Below are positions 42,051 to 50,672 of a stretch of DNA of 59,106 bases, one piece after another (within the stretch, counting starts at the first letter, position 1; each line of letters begins with the position of its first letter). Made by a program: the position numbers and the translations under genes. Location: NCBI GenBank assembly GCA_036374175.1, contig DASUUH010000073.1, positions 1 through 59,106 on the forward strand, given 5' to 3'. Source of the stretch: JASLBX01 sp036374175. Its GTDB lineage: Bacteria; Actinomycetota; Actinomycetes; Jiangellales; Jiangellaceae. The notes below the pieces were generated by a model. It did not search any database and was not told the DNA's origin. It saw only the letters and a program-made list of their open reading frames with translations.

Positions 42051-42844
42051 TGCTGCTCTCCCTCGCGCTTCGGCTCAGCCGCCGGCTCTTGGGCGGGCGC
42101 GCCGCCCTCGGCCTCGATTTGCTTGGGGGCCTGCCCGCTTGGGCCGGCTGTGAGCTCCTGCTTCATCCGGGCCAGCTCCAGTTCGACGTCGTTGGTCGAG
42201 GCCATCCGGTCGAGCTCAGCGGTGATGTCGTCCTGGGCCGTCCCGGTGACGTCCTCGAGAACGCCGGACGCCAAGAGCTCGTCCACCGCCCCTGCGCGGG
42301 CCTGTAGCTCGGCGGTCTTGTCCTCTGCCCGCTGGACGGCCATACCCACATCGCTCATCTCCTCGGAGATGCCGCTGAAGGCCTCGCCGATGCGCGTCTG
42401 TGCCTCCGCCGCGGTGTACGTGGCCTTGATCGTCTCCTTGCGGGTGCGGAAGGCCTCCACCTTGGCCTGCAGCCGTTGCGCGGCCAGGGTGAGCTTCTCC
42501 TCCTCCGCCTGCAGGTTGGCGTGCTGGGCCTGCAGGTCGGAGATCTGGTTGGTCAGACCCGACTTGCGGGTCAACGCCTCGCGGGCGAGGTCCTCGCGAC
42601 CGAGCTCAAGCGCCTTGGCGGCCTGGTTCTGCAGTTTGTCAGACTGGCCCGCCAACTGCGACATCTGCACCTCGATGCGCTTGCGGCTGGTCGCGACGTC
42701 GGCGACACCGCGGCGCACCTTCTGGAGCAGCTCAAGTTGCTTCTTGTACGAGTAATCCAGGGTCTCCCGGGGGTCCTCGGCACGATCAAGTGCCTTGTCG
42801 GCCTTGGCCCGGAAGATCATGGACATGCGCTGAAGGATCCCCAT
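42047..42844 (-). CDS. pspA: Phage shock protein A (PspA/IM30/Vipp1 family)
   Basis: The protein has 265 residues. The N-terminal MGILQRMSMIFRAKADKALDRAEDPRETLDYSY is the amphipathic and first-helix region typical of the family, followed by long coiled-coil helices (about 30-220) and an extra C-terminal Ala/Glu/Pro-rich tail. PspA is an ESCRT-III-like protein that coats and repairs stressed membrane. It leads pspA-pspAA-htpX-pspAB. No PspBC genes are present, as usual in actinobacteria. Confidence 0.94.
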   Translation of the reverse strand: MGILQRMSMIFRAKADKALDRAEDPRETLDYSYKKQLELLQKVRRGVADVATSRKRIEVQMSQLAGQSDKLQNQAAKALELGREDLAREALTRKSGLTNQISDLQAQHANLQAEEEKLTLAAQRLQAKVEAFRTRKETIKATYTAAEAQTRIGEAFSGISEEMSDVGMAVQRAEDKTAELQARAGAVDELLASGVLEDVTGTAQDDITAELDRMASTNDVELELARMKQELTAGPSGQAPKQIEAEGGAPAQEPAAEPKREGEQQ

Positions 42845-42975
42845 TGTGGCCAGATAGCCCTTTCTCGAAAGTTTGTGTCCTGCGCCGCCGCATGACAGCG
42901 CAATGCTCCTTGTAACCCTACGGGGTCGGGCTGCTCAATGGCAGAGCAGGCGGCAAGCTGGCATACCCTGGTGTC

Positions 42976-43563
42976 GTGTTTCGCCGCCGCAACCCCGATG
43001 ACTCTGACACCACGACGCTCTCCGAGCCGGCCGACGACGCCACGGCAGCGCAGGGCAAGGGACGGCCGACCCCGAAGCGACGTGAAGCCGAGCAGGCCCG
43101 CAAACAGCGCGTCAAGCCGGCGCTAACCCGCCGTGAGCAGCTTCGCCGCGACCGCGAGCGAATGAAGGCCACCCGCGGCAAGCAGCGCGAAGCCATGGCC
43201 AAGGGCGACGAACGTTACTTCCTCAAGCGTGACCAGGGCGAGGTCCGCAAGTTCATCCGGGACTTCGTGGACTCGCGACGGACGATCTCGGAGTTCTTCC
43301 TGCCGCTCGTCCTGATCATTCTGGTGCTGAGCATGATCGGCAACGTTCAGATCCAGGTCTTCTCGACTCTGTTCATGTTCGCCACCATGTTGATGGTCAT
43401 CGTCGACCTGATCTTGACCAACGTCCGGGTAAAGCGCGAGATCCGCAAGCGGTTCCCGGACGACGATCAACGTGGTCACGGCCTGTATGCGATCGCCCGC
43501 ACCACCCAGATCCGCCGGCTGCGCATGCCCAAGCCCACCGTCCGGCCGGGAGACACCATATGA
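42976..43563 (+). CDS. DUF3043 membrane protein
   Basis: The protein has 195 residues and a GTG start. A -10-like TACCCT (42964-42969) ends 6 bases before the start and no ribosome site exists, so the mRNA is probably leaderless. The first 100 residues are highly basic and charged (KRREAEQARKQRVKPALTRREQ, YFLKRDQGEVRKFIRDFVDSRR); two membrane helices follow (FFLPLVLIILVLSMIG, TLFMFATMLMVIVDLIL). This is the actinobacterial DUF3043 family of unknown role. It is divergent from pspA and overlaps the GNAT gene by 4 bases. Confidence 0.85.
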   Translation: MFRRRNPDDSDTTTLSEPADDATAAQGKGRPTPKRREAEQARKQRVKPALTRREQLRRDRERMKATRGKQREAMAKGDERYFLKRDQGEVRKFIRDFVDSRRTISEFFLPLVLIILVLSMIGNVQIQVFSTLFMFATMLMVIVDLILTNVRVKREIRKRFPDDDQRGHGLYAIARTTQIRRLRMPKPTVRPGDTI

Positions 43564-44051
43564 GCACCGCCGCAGCCAGCGAGCCGGTCGGCGCCGAGGA
43601 GCTGTTCGTACGCTCGCTGTCCTACAACGAGCCCGTGGTCCGCGCGCTTGAAGCCGAACTCCAGCAGGAGTACGTCAGGCGGTACGGCGGCCTGGACCAA
43701 ACGCCCATCGACGAAGGAGAATTCGACCCGCCCGCAGGGTTGTTCCTCGTAGGTTTCGTGGGCTCGGAGCCGGTCGCGTCCGGCGGGTTCCGGCGGCACT
43801 CCGACGGTGTGGCCGAGATCAAGCGGATGTACGTGACCGAAGATCACCGCGGTATCGGGCTGGCCCGGCGCATGCTCGCTGAGCTGGAGTCGCGCGCGGC
43901 ACAGGCCGGGTACGCCCGCGCCGTCCTCATGACCGGGCTCGCCCAGCCCGAGGCGATTGCGCTCTACCAGTCGAGCGGATACGCCGCAATAGAACCGTTC
44001 GGCATTTACAAAAAGTCCGAGCTGGTGCGCTGCTTCGGCAAAGACCTCTAG
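43560..44051 (+). CDS. GNAT-family N-acetyltransferase
   Basis: The protein has 163 residues. The ATG overlaps the DUF3043 stop (ATGA). The acetyl-CoA site is clear: AEIKRMYVTEDHRGIGLARRMLAELESRA (motif A, R/Q-x-x-G-x-G/A) and YARAVLMTGLAQPEAIALYQSSGYAAIEPFG (motif B). The acceptor substrate cannot be told. Coupling to DUF3043 suggests shared expression rather than shared chemistry. Confidence 0.85.
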   Translation: MSTAAASEPVGAEELFVRSLSYNEPVVRALEAELQQEYVRRYGGLDQTPIDEGEFDPPAGLFLVGFVGSEPVASGGFRRHSDGVAEIKRMYVTEDHRGIGLARRMLAELESRAAQAGYARAVLMTGLAQPEAIALYQSSGYAAIEPFGIYKKSELVRCFGKDL

Positions 44052-44056
44052 CCGCG

Positions 44057-44257
44057 CTACTCCGGGCTAAGACTCATCGGGCCGTAGACCTGACGGCCGT
44101 CCTCGTGGAGGGACACTGACGCGATGCCGGCCTCCGCCAGCGCCTGCCAACTCTTCCCAAGCCAGGTCTCGGCATCGGCCTGAGTGCCGAACCGGCCCGG
44201 ATCGGGGCCCTCGACCTGTTCACCGTCGGCTCCGTAGTACGTCCACGTCCACGCCAT
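44057..44257 (-). CDS. Small conserved actinobacterial protein
   Basis: The protein has 66 residues: MAWTWTYYGADG, then FGTQADAETWLGKSWQALAEAG and SVSLHEDGRQVYGPMSL. It has the look of a compact alpha/beta fold with the W and E/W pairs spaced as in small hypothetical proteins found across actinobacteria. No domain with known activity is recognised. It converges on the GNAT gene with a 5-base gap. Confidence 0.7.
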   Translation of the reverse strand: MAWTWTYYGADGEQVEGPDPGRFGTQADAETWLGKSWQALAEAGIASVSLHEDGRQVYGPMSLSPE

Positions 44258-44430
44258 GCCGTGGAGGTTATCGCCCTACGCCGGACAATGGCGGCTCAGA
44301 AACTTTTCAAACCCGCGTCATAATCGCGACCCTTCCTGCGTCCTGTCGACGAGGGGCGAACACCGTCCGTGCCGTGCGAGGGGTCGGCACGGGCGGCGCC
44401 CCACCTCTGTGGGCCGTATTCTTCGGGATC

Positions 44431-45291
44431 GTGCAGGCAGCCCACGAATCCCTCGACATCCCTACGCTGGCCGCCCGGATCACCGTGCCGGACGAATCCA
44501 TCCGCCGAGCAGCACAGGCCGTGGCGGAGGCTCGCCCGGGGCTCGGCCGGCTAGCCGAGGTCGCGGTGTGGCTGGCAGCGGTTCAGGGGCATAACCCGGC
44601 GGCGCCCTTCGAGCGGATACGCATCGTCACCCTGGATGACACGGCCCCGGAGGCTGACGCCGGCGCATCGTCCGGCCTGGAGCCCGACACCGCTCGCGTG
44701 CCGCTGGAGGTTCCCGCCGACGCCGAACCGGCCTTCCTGGCCGGCATGGCGGCTGCGGACGCCCAGATAGACAGTGGTGCGGATCTGCTCGCTCTCACCG
44801 GCGGCCAGGACCTCGTGCCGGCGATGGCGGTCGTTTCCCTGCTGGCCGGAAAGGACGTCGCTGCGGTCGTGGGACACCGTCCCGGCATGGACGACCGGGA
44901 CTGGATGCACACCTGTGCGGCCGTTCGCGATACCGCACGGCGGGCCCGGGCACATACCGGCGAGATCCCCACCCTGCTGGCCACCCTGCGTGCGTCGGAG
45001 GTCGCCGCCGCAACCGGCCTCATTGCCGGCGCGGCCGCGCGGCGCACACCGGTCCTCCTGGACGATCTGGTGCCCGCGGCGGGCGCTCTGGTCGGCCAGC
45101 GGGTCAGCTTCCGGACGACCCGGTGGCTGACCGCCACGCAACGCACCACCGACCCGGCGCACACCGCGGCACTGGAGCGGCTACGCATCAACCCGTTGCT
45201 CGACTACGGCATGGCGAGCGGGCTCAGCCTCGGCGTGCGGCTGGCCATCCCGCACCTCCAGGCCGCCGCACAGTTGCTCGACGACGCCTAA
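44431..45291 (+). CDS. CobT-like protein (NaMN:dimethylbenzimidazole phosphoribosyltransferase fold), degenerate
   Basis: The GTG at 44431 is chosen because TATTCT (44417-44422) lies 8 bases upstream as a leaderless -10; the 19 codons before it are poor. The 286-residue product aligns by pattern with CobT: VPLEVPADAEPAFLAGMAAADAQIDSGADLLALTG, then TGLIAGAAARRTPVLLDDLV, and a C-terminal PLLDYGMASGLSLGVRLAIPHLQAA. The canonical GEMGIGNTT loop (here GGQDLVPAMA) and the catalytic RLGEG Glu (here ASGLSLG) are both missing, so it is unlikely to make alpha-ribazole phosphate. No cobalamin genes are near. Confidence 0.75.
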   Translation: MQAAHESLDIPTLAARITVPDESIRRAAQAVAEARPGLGRLAEVAVWLAAVQGHNPAAPFERIRIVTLDDTAPEADAGASSGLEPDTARVPLEVPADAEPAFLAGMAAADAQIDSGADLLALTGGQDLVPAMAVVSLLAGKDVAAVVGHRPGMDDRDWMHTCAAVRDTARRARAHTGEIPTLLATLRASEVAAATGLIAGAAARRTPVLLDDLVPAAGALVGQRVSFRTTRWLTATQRTTDPAHTAALERLRINPLLDYGMASGLSLGVRLAIPHLQAAAQLLDDA

Positions 45292-46382
45292 CGAGTCGAC
45301 GGCTGGACGAACGGCGGGCGGACCACCTCGAACTGCTCGGCCCGGCCGCGTACGTTCACCTCGACGATCGTGCCGTCGGCCACGCCGGGCGGCAGCAAGG
45401 CCAGCCCGATGCCCTTGCGCAGGGTGGGCGAAAAGGTGCCCGAGGTGACCTCGCCGACGTCCGTCCCGTCGATCCGCACCGCCATGCCGGGCCGTGGGAT
45501 GCCCCGCCCGGTCGCCACGAGGCCGCGCAGCCGGCGGCGCGGACCCGCCTCCTTCTCTGCGACCAGCGCATCGCGGCCCCAGAACGCGGGCTTCTTCCAG
45601 CCGACCGCCCAGGCGGCTCGGGCCTGGTTGGGCGTGATCTCCGGGGACAGGTCCTGGCCGTGCAGCGGGTATCCCATCTCGGTACGCAAGGTGTCCCGCG
45701 CCGCGAGGCCACACGGCGCTATCCCGACCGGTTCGCCGGCGCCCAGCACCGCGTCCCAGACCGGGCCGGCGTCGGGCGCGGGGATCACGAGCTCATAGCC
45801 GCGCTCGCCCGTATATCCCGTGCGGCACACGGTCAGCCGCGCCGACCCGTAGTCAGCCTCGGTGAAGGACATGTAGTCATGGTCGACCGGCAACCCGATC
45901 GCAGTGAGCACCTCGTCACTGCTCGGACCCTGCACCGCGATGATCGCGTACTCGTCGTGTGCGTTGCGGACCTGCAGGCCTTCGGGTGCAGCGGCCGCCA
46001 GCCGGCGGACTATCTCGGCGTTGTTGGCCGCGTTCGGAATGAGCAGCAGATCCTCGTCCGAGCGCAGGTAGACGATCAGATCGTCCACCACTCCCCCGGA
46101 CTCGTCGCAGCACATCGTGTACTGAGCCTGGCCCGGCTCGATCTTGTCCAGCGAGTTCGTCAGGCACTCGTCGACGAAGCCGCGCGCGCCCGGACCGGTC
46201 ACGACGCTCTTGCCGAGGTGGCTGACATCGAATACGCCGACCCGTTCACGCACGGCGGCATGCTCTTCCATTACGCCGGCGTACTGCAGCGGCATCTCCC
46301 AACCGCTGAATACCGCGAACTTGGCTCCCAGGGCCTCGTGCCGCTCATGCAACGGGCTGCGGCGCAGAGCATCGTCGGTCAC
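45288..46382 (-). CDS. gcvT: Glycine cleavage system T protein (aminomethyltransferase)
   Basis: The GTG at 46382 gives 364 residues; TAGGGT ends 8 bases before it and no ribosome site is present, so the start looks leaderless. The 39 upstream in-frame codons are not coding-like. SPLHERHEALGAKFAVFSGWEMPLQYAGVMEEHAAVRERVGVFDVSHLGK is the standard opening and LAARDTLRTEMGYPLHGQD holds the conserved catalytic Asp. It takes the aminomethyl group from lipoylated H protein to tetrahydrofolate. gcvH and gcvP are not in the window. It overlaps the CobT-like stop by 4 bases. Confidence 0.94.
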   Translation of the reverse strand: MTDDALRRSPLHERHEALGAKFAVFSGWEMPLQYAGVMEEHAAVRERVGVFDVSHLGKSVVTGPGARGFVDECLTNSLDKIEPGQAQYTMCCDESGGVVDDLIVYLRSDEDLLLIPNAANNAEIVRRLAAAAPEGLQVRNAHDEYAIIAVQGPSSDEVLTAIGLPVDHDYMSFTEADYGSARLTVCRTGYTGERGYELVIPAPDAGPVWDAVLGAGEPVGIAPCGLAARDTLRTEMGYPLHGQDLSPEITPNQARAAWAVGWKKPAFWGRDALVAEKEAGPRRRLRGLVATGRGIPRPGMAVRIDGTDVGEVTSGTFSPTLRKGIGLALLPPGVADGTIVEVNVRGRAEQFEVVRPPFVQPSTR

Positions 46383-46492
46383 AGCAGGCCACCCTAACCC
46401 GCGCGCGGCCGTCGCCCCTGATGGCGCCACCGGCCGCGGCGGACGCGTAACATCGCCCCGGTCACCTACTGCGTCGATGTCCAAGGAGAGTC

Positions 46493-47995
46493 GTGACAAC
46501 CCTCACCCTGTCGTCTGCTGATCCGAGCGGCCTCAAGGTCGACGCCGTCGTCGTCGGCGTTGCGAAAGGGGACGCCGCACCGACTCTGCTCGCGGGCGCC
46601 GAACCGGTCGATGCGGCACTCGGCGGCACGCTCGCGACCACACTCACGCAGCTGGGCGCGACCGGCGCGGCGGACGAGGTGACCAAGCTGCCGTCCGGTG
46701 GAGCGGCCAAGGCGCCGGTTGTGTTGGCAGTCGGGATGGGTGCCGTCGACGAGGGCGGTCCCAGTTACGAAGCGATCCGGCGGGCCGCGGGTGCGGCGGC
46801 GCGGGCACTGAGGGGCACCGGGTCAGCAGCGTTCGCACTGCCGGCCGTCGAAGCGCAGCAGGCCGGCGCAATCGCCGAGGGTGTGTTACTCGGCGCCTAC
46901 TCCTTCGACGAGTACAAGACCAACGCCGAGGCCAAGACCCCGTTGAGCGCCGCCACCATCGTCGGGCCGGGCATCAGGGCAAAGGCGGCCAAGGAGGCCG
47001 TCGACCGAGCCGAGATCATCGCGGACGCGGTCAACAAGGCTCGCGACTGGATCAACATCCCGCCGCGCGACCTGCCACCTGCCGATCTCGCGGCCGCCGC
47101 CGTCAAGTACGCCAAGGGCGTCAAGGTCGACGTGGAGGTACTCGACGAAAAGGCGCTCGGCAAAGGCGGATACGGCGGCATCATCGGGGTCGGGCAAGGT
47201 TCGACACGTCCGCCGCGACTTGTCAGGTTCAGCTACCAGCCGGCCCGGGCCCCCAAACACATCGCATTCGTCGGAAAGGGCATCACCTTCGACTCTGGTG
47301 GTCTGTCGCTCAAGCCGAGTGACGCGATGGTCACCATGAAAAGTGACATGAGCGGCGCCGCGGCGGTGCTCACTGCCGTCGTCGCCATCGCCAAGCTGGC
47401 GCCCAAAGTGGCGGTCACGGCGTACGCCGCGCTCGCCGAGAACATGCCGAGCGGCAGCGCCCAGCGTCCTTCGGACGTGCTCACCATCTACGGCGGCAAA
47501 ACGGTCGAGGTACTCAACACCGACGCCGAAGGCCGGCTGGTCATGGCGGACGCGCTAGTACGGGCCAGCGAGGATAAGCCAGACGTGATCGTCGACGTGG
47601 CCACTCTCACCGGCGCGTGTGTGGTCGCCCTCGGCACCCGGGTTTCGGGCATCATGTCCAACGACGACGGCCTGCTCACCAAACTGCACGAGGCAGCCGA
47701 TCGCGCGGGTGAGGCGATGTGGCCGCTGCCTCTGCCGGGCGAACTGCGCGAAAAACTCGACTCAGCGGTCGCCGATATCGCCAACATCGGCGAGCGCTGG
47801 GGCGGCGCGTTGTCCGCCGGGGTCTTCCTCAAGGAGTTCGTCGGCGATGGCATCAAGTGGGGCCACCTCGACATCGCCGGGCCTGCCTTCAACGACGGAT
47901 CGCCGTACGGATACACCCCCAAAGGTGGCACGGGTGCGGCGGTGCGGACCCTCGTGCAGATCGCCTACGACGCCGAGGCGGGCCTGCTGCCGTGA
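46493..47995 (+). CDS. pepA: Leucyl aminopeptidase (M17)
   Basis: The protein has 500 residues with GTG start and AAGGAG upstream. The N-terminal domain covers about 1-160. The catalytic domain shows AFVGKGITFDSGGLSLKPSDAMVTMKSDMSGAA (metal ligands Lys and Asp) and the family signature NTDAEGRLVMADAL, with the catalytic Arg in the latter. It trims N-terminal residues from peptides in the cytosol using two metal ions. It is coupled to ddaH by a 4-base overlap. Confidence 0.96.
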   Translation: MTTLTLSSADPSGLKVDAVVVGVAKGDAAPTLLAGAEPVDAALGGTLATTLTQLGATGAADEVTKLPSGGAAKAPVVLAVGMGAVDEGGPSYEAIRRAAGAAARALRGTGSAAFALPAVEAQQAGAIAEGVLLGAYSFDEYKTNAEAKTPLSAATIVGPGIRAKAAKEAVDRAEIIADAVNKARDWINIPPRDLPPADLAAAAVKYAKGVKVDVEVLDEKALGKGGYGGIIGVGQGSTRPPRLVRFSYQPARAPKHIAFVGKGITFDSGGLSLKPSDAMVTMKSDMSGAAAVLTAVVAIAKLAPKVAVTAYAALAENMPSGSAQRPSDVLTIYGGKTVEVLNTDAEGRLVMADALVRASEDKPDVIVDVATLTGACVVALGTRVSGIMSNDDGLLTKLHEAADRAGEAMWPLPLPGELREKLDSAVADIANIGERWGGALSAGVFLKEFVGDGIKWGHLDIAGPAFNDGSPYGYTPKGGTGAAVRTLVQIAYDAEAGLLP

Positions 47996-48753
47996 CCCAC
48001 GGCGTCGCGCTGGTCCGCCTGCCGAGCAGCCGCCTCGCCGACGGTATCGTTACGCACATCGACCGCCAGCCGGTGGACGCCGAACTGGCCGCGCGCCAGC
48101 ACGCCGCCTACCGCGCCGCCGTAGCGGGCGCCGGCTGGACCATTACCGAGGTCGCGTCCGCCGAAGATCACCCGGACTCGGTGTTCGTGGAGGACACCGT
48201 CGTGGTGTGCGACGGGCTTGCCGTGCTCGCCCACCCGGGTGCTCCCGCTCGGCGTGGCGAAGTGGCCGGCACCGAGGCCGCCGTCCGCGAGCTCGGTCTT
48301 CAGCTGGTGCGGATCGAGCCGCCCGGCACGCTGGACGGCGGGGACGTGTTGCAGGTGGGCCGCACGGTGTACGTGGGCACCGGCGGGCGCACCAACGATG
48401 CGGGCGTGGCCCAGTTGCGCGAGCACCTGGCGCCGCACGGGCGCGAGGTCGTCGCGGTGCCCCTGGGGGACGTCCTGCACCTGAAGTCCGCCGTGACCGC
48501 GCTGCCGGACGGAACGCTGCTGGCGTTACCTGACCTGTTCGACACCAAGGCCATGCCGCCGGTGCACCCGGTTTCCGAGGAGGCGGGCTGCCATGTCGTC
48601 CCGCTCGGCGGTGATGCGGTGCTGATCGCCGCCTCGGCGCCGCGTACTGCGGAGTGGCTCCAGACCCGAGGCTACGAGCCGGTCGTCGTCGACATCAGCG
48701 AGTTCGAGAAGCTCGAGGGCTGCGTCACCTGCCTGTGCGTGCTGGTTAGCTAG
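47992..48753 (+). CDS. ddaH: Dimethylarginine dimethylaminohydrolase (DDAH) family protein
   Basis: The GTG at 47992 overlaps the pepA stop (GTGA), giving 253 residues; the longer frame upstream lies inside pepA. The guanidine-modifying pentein fold shows VFVEDTVVV (acidic pair 67-68), DGGDVLQVG (118), the catalytic His163 in VLHLKSAVTALP, and the nucleophile near the C-terminus in GCVTCLCVL (Cys247, with Cys244 and Cys249 nearby). It should hydrolyse methylated arginine, or a related guanidine, to citrulline. Free methylarginines could come from peptides cut by the neighbouring aminopeptidase; that link is speculative. Confidence 0.88.
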   Translation: MTHGVALVRLPSSRLADGIVTHIDRQPVDAELAARQHAAYRAAVAGAGWTITEVASAEDHPDSVFVEDTVVVCDGLAVLAHPGAPARRGEVAGTEAAVRELGLQLVRIEPPGTLDGGDVLQVGRTVYVGTGGRTNDAGVAQLREHLAPHGREVVAVPLGDVLHLKSAVTALPDGTLLALPDLFDTKAMPPVHPVSEEAGCHVVPLGGDAVLIAASAPRTAEWLQTRGYEPVVVDISEFEKLEGCVTCLCVLVS

Positions 48754-49076
48754 GACGATTCGCCCCGCTGCCGCTGATTCCACGCCCGCATCCGCGGCGG
48801 GTAGCCCACCACCTGCGCGTCGTAGACCGGAATCTCGAGCTTGCGGGCCAGTTCTTCGGCCGCCTTGGGGTCCCGCACTCGCCGCCGAGTCCACTCGCCG
48901 TCGTGAGCGACGAAGACCACCGTGGTGGACGTCATGGTGGTGGCCGGTTCGACGTAGGCCTCGACCCCTTGGCGGGTCTTGGCGAACTCCTTGAGATGCG
49001 CCGTGTCAGCGCTGTCCGCCGCCCGATCTAGGCTCCCTTCGGCGCCCCGGGCCTTCCGCTTGCCGAACAACCGCAT
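48750..49076 (-). CDS. Small conserved actinobacterial protein
   Basis: The ATG at 49076, with GGAGG 5 bases before it, gives a 108-residue basic, soluble protein (MRLFGKRKARGAEGS..., VEPATTMTSTTVVFVAHDGEWTRRRVRDPKAAEELARKLEIPVYDAQVVGYPPRMRAWNQR). The frame is open for hundreds of codons upstream on the opposite strand of lpdA, but that part is a shadow. Similar proteins occur next to lpd genes in actinobacteria; no activity is assigned. It converges with ddaH, overlapping by 4 bases. Confidence 0.8.
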   Translation of the reverse strand: MRLFGKRKARGAEGSLDRAADSADTAHLKEFAKTRQGVEAYVEPATTMTSTTVVFVAHDGEWTRRRVRDPKAAEELARKLEIPVYDAQVVGYPPRMRAWNQRQRGESS

Positions 49077-49223
49077 CGCAACCTCCGCGACCAAGATTAC
49101 GTAATGAGACAGCGCAGTCTGCCACCCGGGCCGAACGGTCACCGGGTGGACGAAAGTGGAAAGATACGGTACGCGGGGCCGTGATCCGGTCCATCCGATC
49201 CGACACCAAGGAGCGAGACTCCC

Positions 49224-50618
49224 GTGGCGAACAACGCTGAAGGATCCACCAGCTACGACATCGTCATCCTCGGCGGCGGCAGCGGCGGGTACGCGTGCGC
49301 TCTGCGCGCCGCAGAACTCGACATGTCCGTCGTGCTGATCGAGAAGGACAAGGTCGGCGGCACCTGCCTGCATTACGGCTGCATCCCGACAAAGGCATTC
49401 CTGCACGCCGCAGAGGTAGCCGACGCCGCTCGCGAATCTGAGCAGTTCGGAGTCCAGGCCACCCTCGACGGCATCGACGTCGCCGGTGTGAAGTCGTACA
49501 AGGACAGCGTGGTCAACCGCGCGTACAAGGGCCTGCAAGGCCTGGTGAAGGCTCGCAAGATCACCCTGGTGGAGGGATCTGGCCGGCTGGTCGCACCGAA
49601 CGCGGTCGAGGTGGACGGCACCCGGTATGAGGGCCGCAACGTCGTGCTGGCCACCGGGTCGTACACGAAGACGCTGCCCGGTCTCGAGCTGGACGGCGAG
49701 CGAATCATCTCCAGCTTCGATGCGCTGCAACTGGACCGCGTGCCGGCATCTGTCGTCGTGCTCGGTGGCGGGGTCATCGGCGTCGAGTTCGCGAGCGTCT
49801 GGCGGTCGTTCGGTGCCGAGGTGACGATCGTCGAGGCGCTGCCCCGGCTGGTCCCGGCCGAGGACGAGGAGGTGTCCAAGGTCGTCGAGCGCACGTTCCG
49901 CAAGCGGGGCATCACCTTCACGACCGGCACGCCGTTCAAGGGCGTCGAGAAGGCCGATTCCGGCGTTCGAGTGACTCTCGAATCCGGTGACACGGTGGAG
50001 GCCGAGCTCATGCTCGTCGCGGTAGGCCGCGGGCCGGTGACCGAGGGGCTCGGCTACGAAGAGTCCGGCGTCACCCTCGACCGCGGGTTCGTGCCCACCG
50101 ACGAGCGCTGGCGCACTAACGTTCCCGGCGTGTACGCGATCGGCGACATCGTGCCCGGCCTGCAACTGGCCCACCGCGGCTTCCAGCAGGGCATCTTCGT
50201 GGCCGAGGACATCGCCGGTCTCCACCCCGTGCCGTTCGACGACACGGGCATTCCGCGGGTCACGTACTGCGACCCCGAGGTGGCGTCGGTCGGCCTGACC
50301 GAAGCTGCCGCCGCTGAGAAGTACGGCGCCGACAACATCGAGTCGTACCGGTACGACCTCGCGGGCAACGGCAAGAGCCAGATCCTCAAGACGCAGGGGT
50401 TCGCCAAGGTCGTCCGGCTCAAAGGCGACCGGGTGCTCGGCGTGCACATGGTCGGCGCCCGGGTCGGCGAACTCGTCGGCGAGGCGCAGTTGATTTACAA
50501 CTGGGAGGCCCTGCCCGACGAGGTGGCCCAGCTCATCCATCCCCACCCGACGCAGAGCGAGGCGCTCGGCGAAGCGCACCTGGCCCTCGCGGGCAAGCCC
50601 CTGCACGTCCACAGCTGA
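49224..50618 (+). CDS. lpdA: Dihydrolipoyl dehydrogenase (E3)
   Basis: The protein has 464 residues and a GTG start after GGAG. YDIVILGGGSGGYACALRAAELD is the FAD site, KVGGTCLHYGCIPTKAFLHAAE the redox CxxxxC pair, VVLGGGVIGVEFASVWRSFGAEVTIVEALP the NAD site, GVYAIGDIVPGLQLAHRGFQQG the second FAD stretch, and HPHPTQSEALGEAHLA the catalytic His-Glu pair. It re-oxidises dihydrolipoyl groups of the pyruvate and 2-oxoglutarate dehydrogenases and of glycine cleavage. The E2 gene follows 54 bases later. Confidence 0.96.
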   Translation: MANNAEGSTSYDIVILGGGSGGYACALRAAELDMSVVLIEKDKVGGTCLHYGCIPTKAFLHAAEVADAARESEQFGVQATLDGIDVAGVKSYKDSVVNRAYKGLQGLVKARKITLVEGSGRLVAPNAVEVDGTRYEGRNVVLATGSYTKTLPGLELDGERIISSFDALQLDRVPASVVVLGGGVIGVEFASVWRSFGAEVTIVEALPRLVPAEDEEVSKVVERTFRKRGITFTTGTPFKGVEKADSGVRVTLESGDTVEAELMLVAVGRGPVTEGLGYEESGVTLDRGFVPTDERWRTNVPGVYAIGDIVPGLQLAHRGFQQGIFVAEDIAGLHPVPFDDTGIPRVTYCDPEVASVGLTEAAAAEKYGADNIESYRYDLAGNGKSQILKTQGFAKVVRLKGDRVLGVHMVGARVGELVGEAQLIYNWEALPDEVAQLIHPHPTQSEALGEAHLALAGKPLHVHS

Positions 50619-50672
50619 CTGGCATGCTTCAGTAGGCTCTGATCCTCTAGGGAAGTCGAAAGGACAACGACG

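Noticed and set aside
49077..50612. Long minus frame opposite lpdA joined to the small protein at 48750-49076
   Set aside because: Only the last 108 codons have a ribosome site and coding character; the rest mirrors lpdA.
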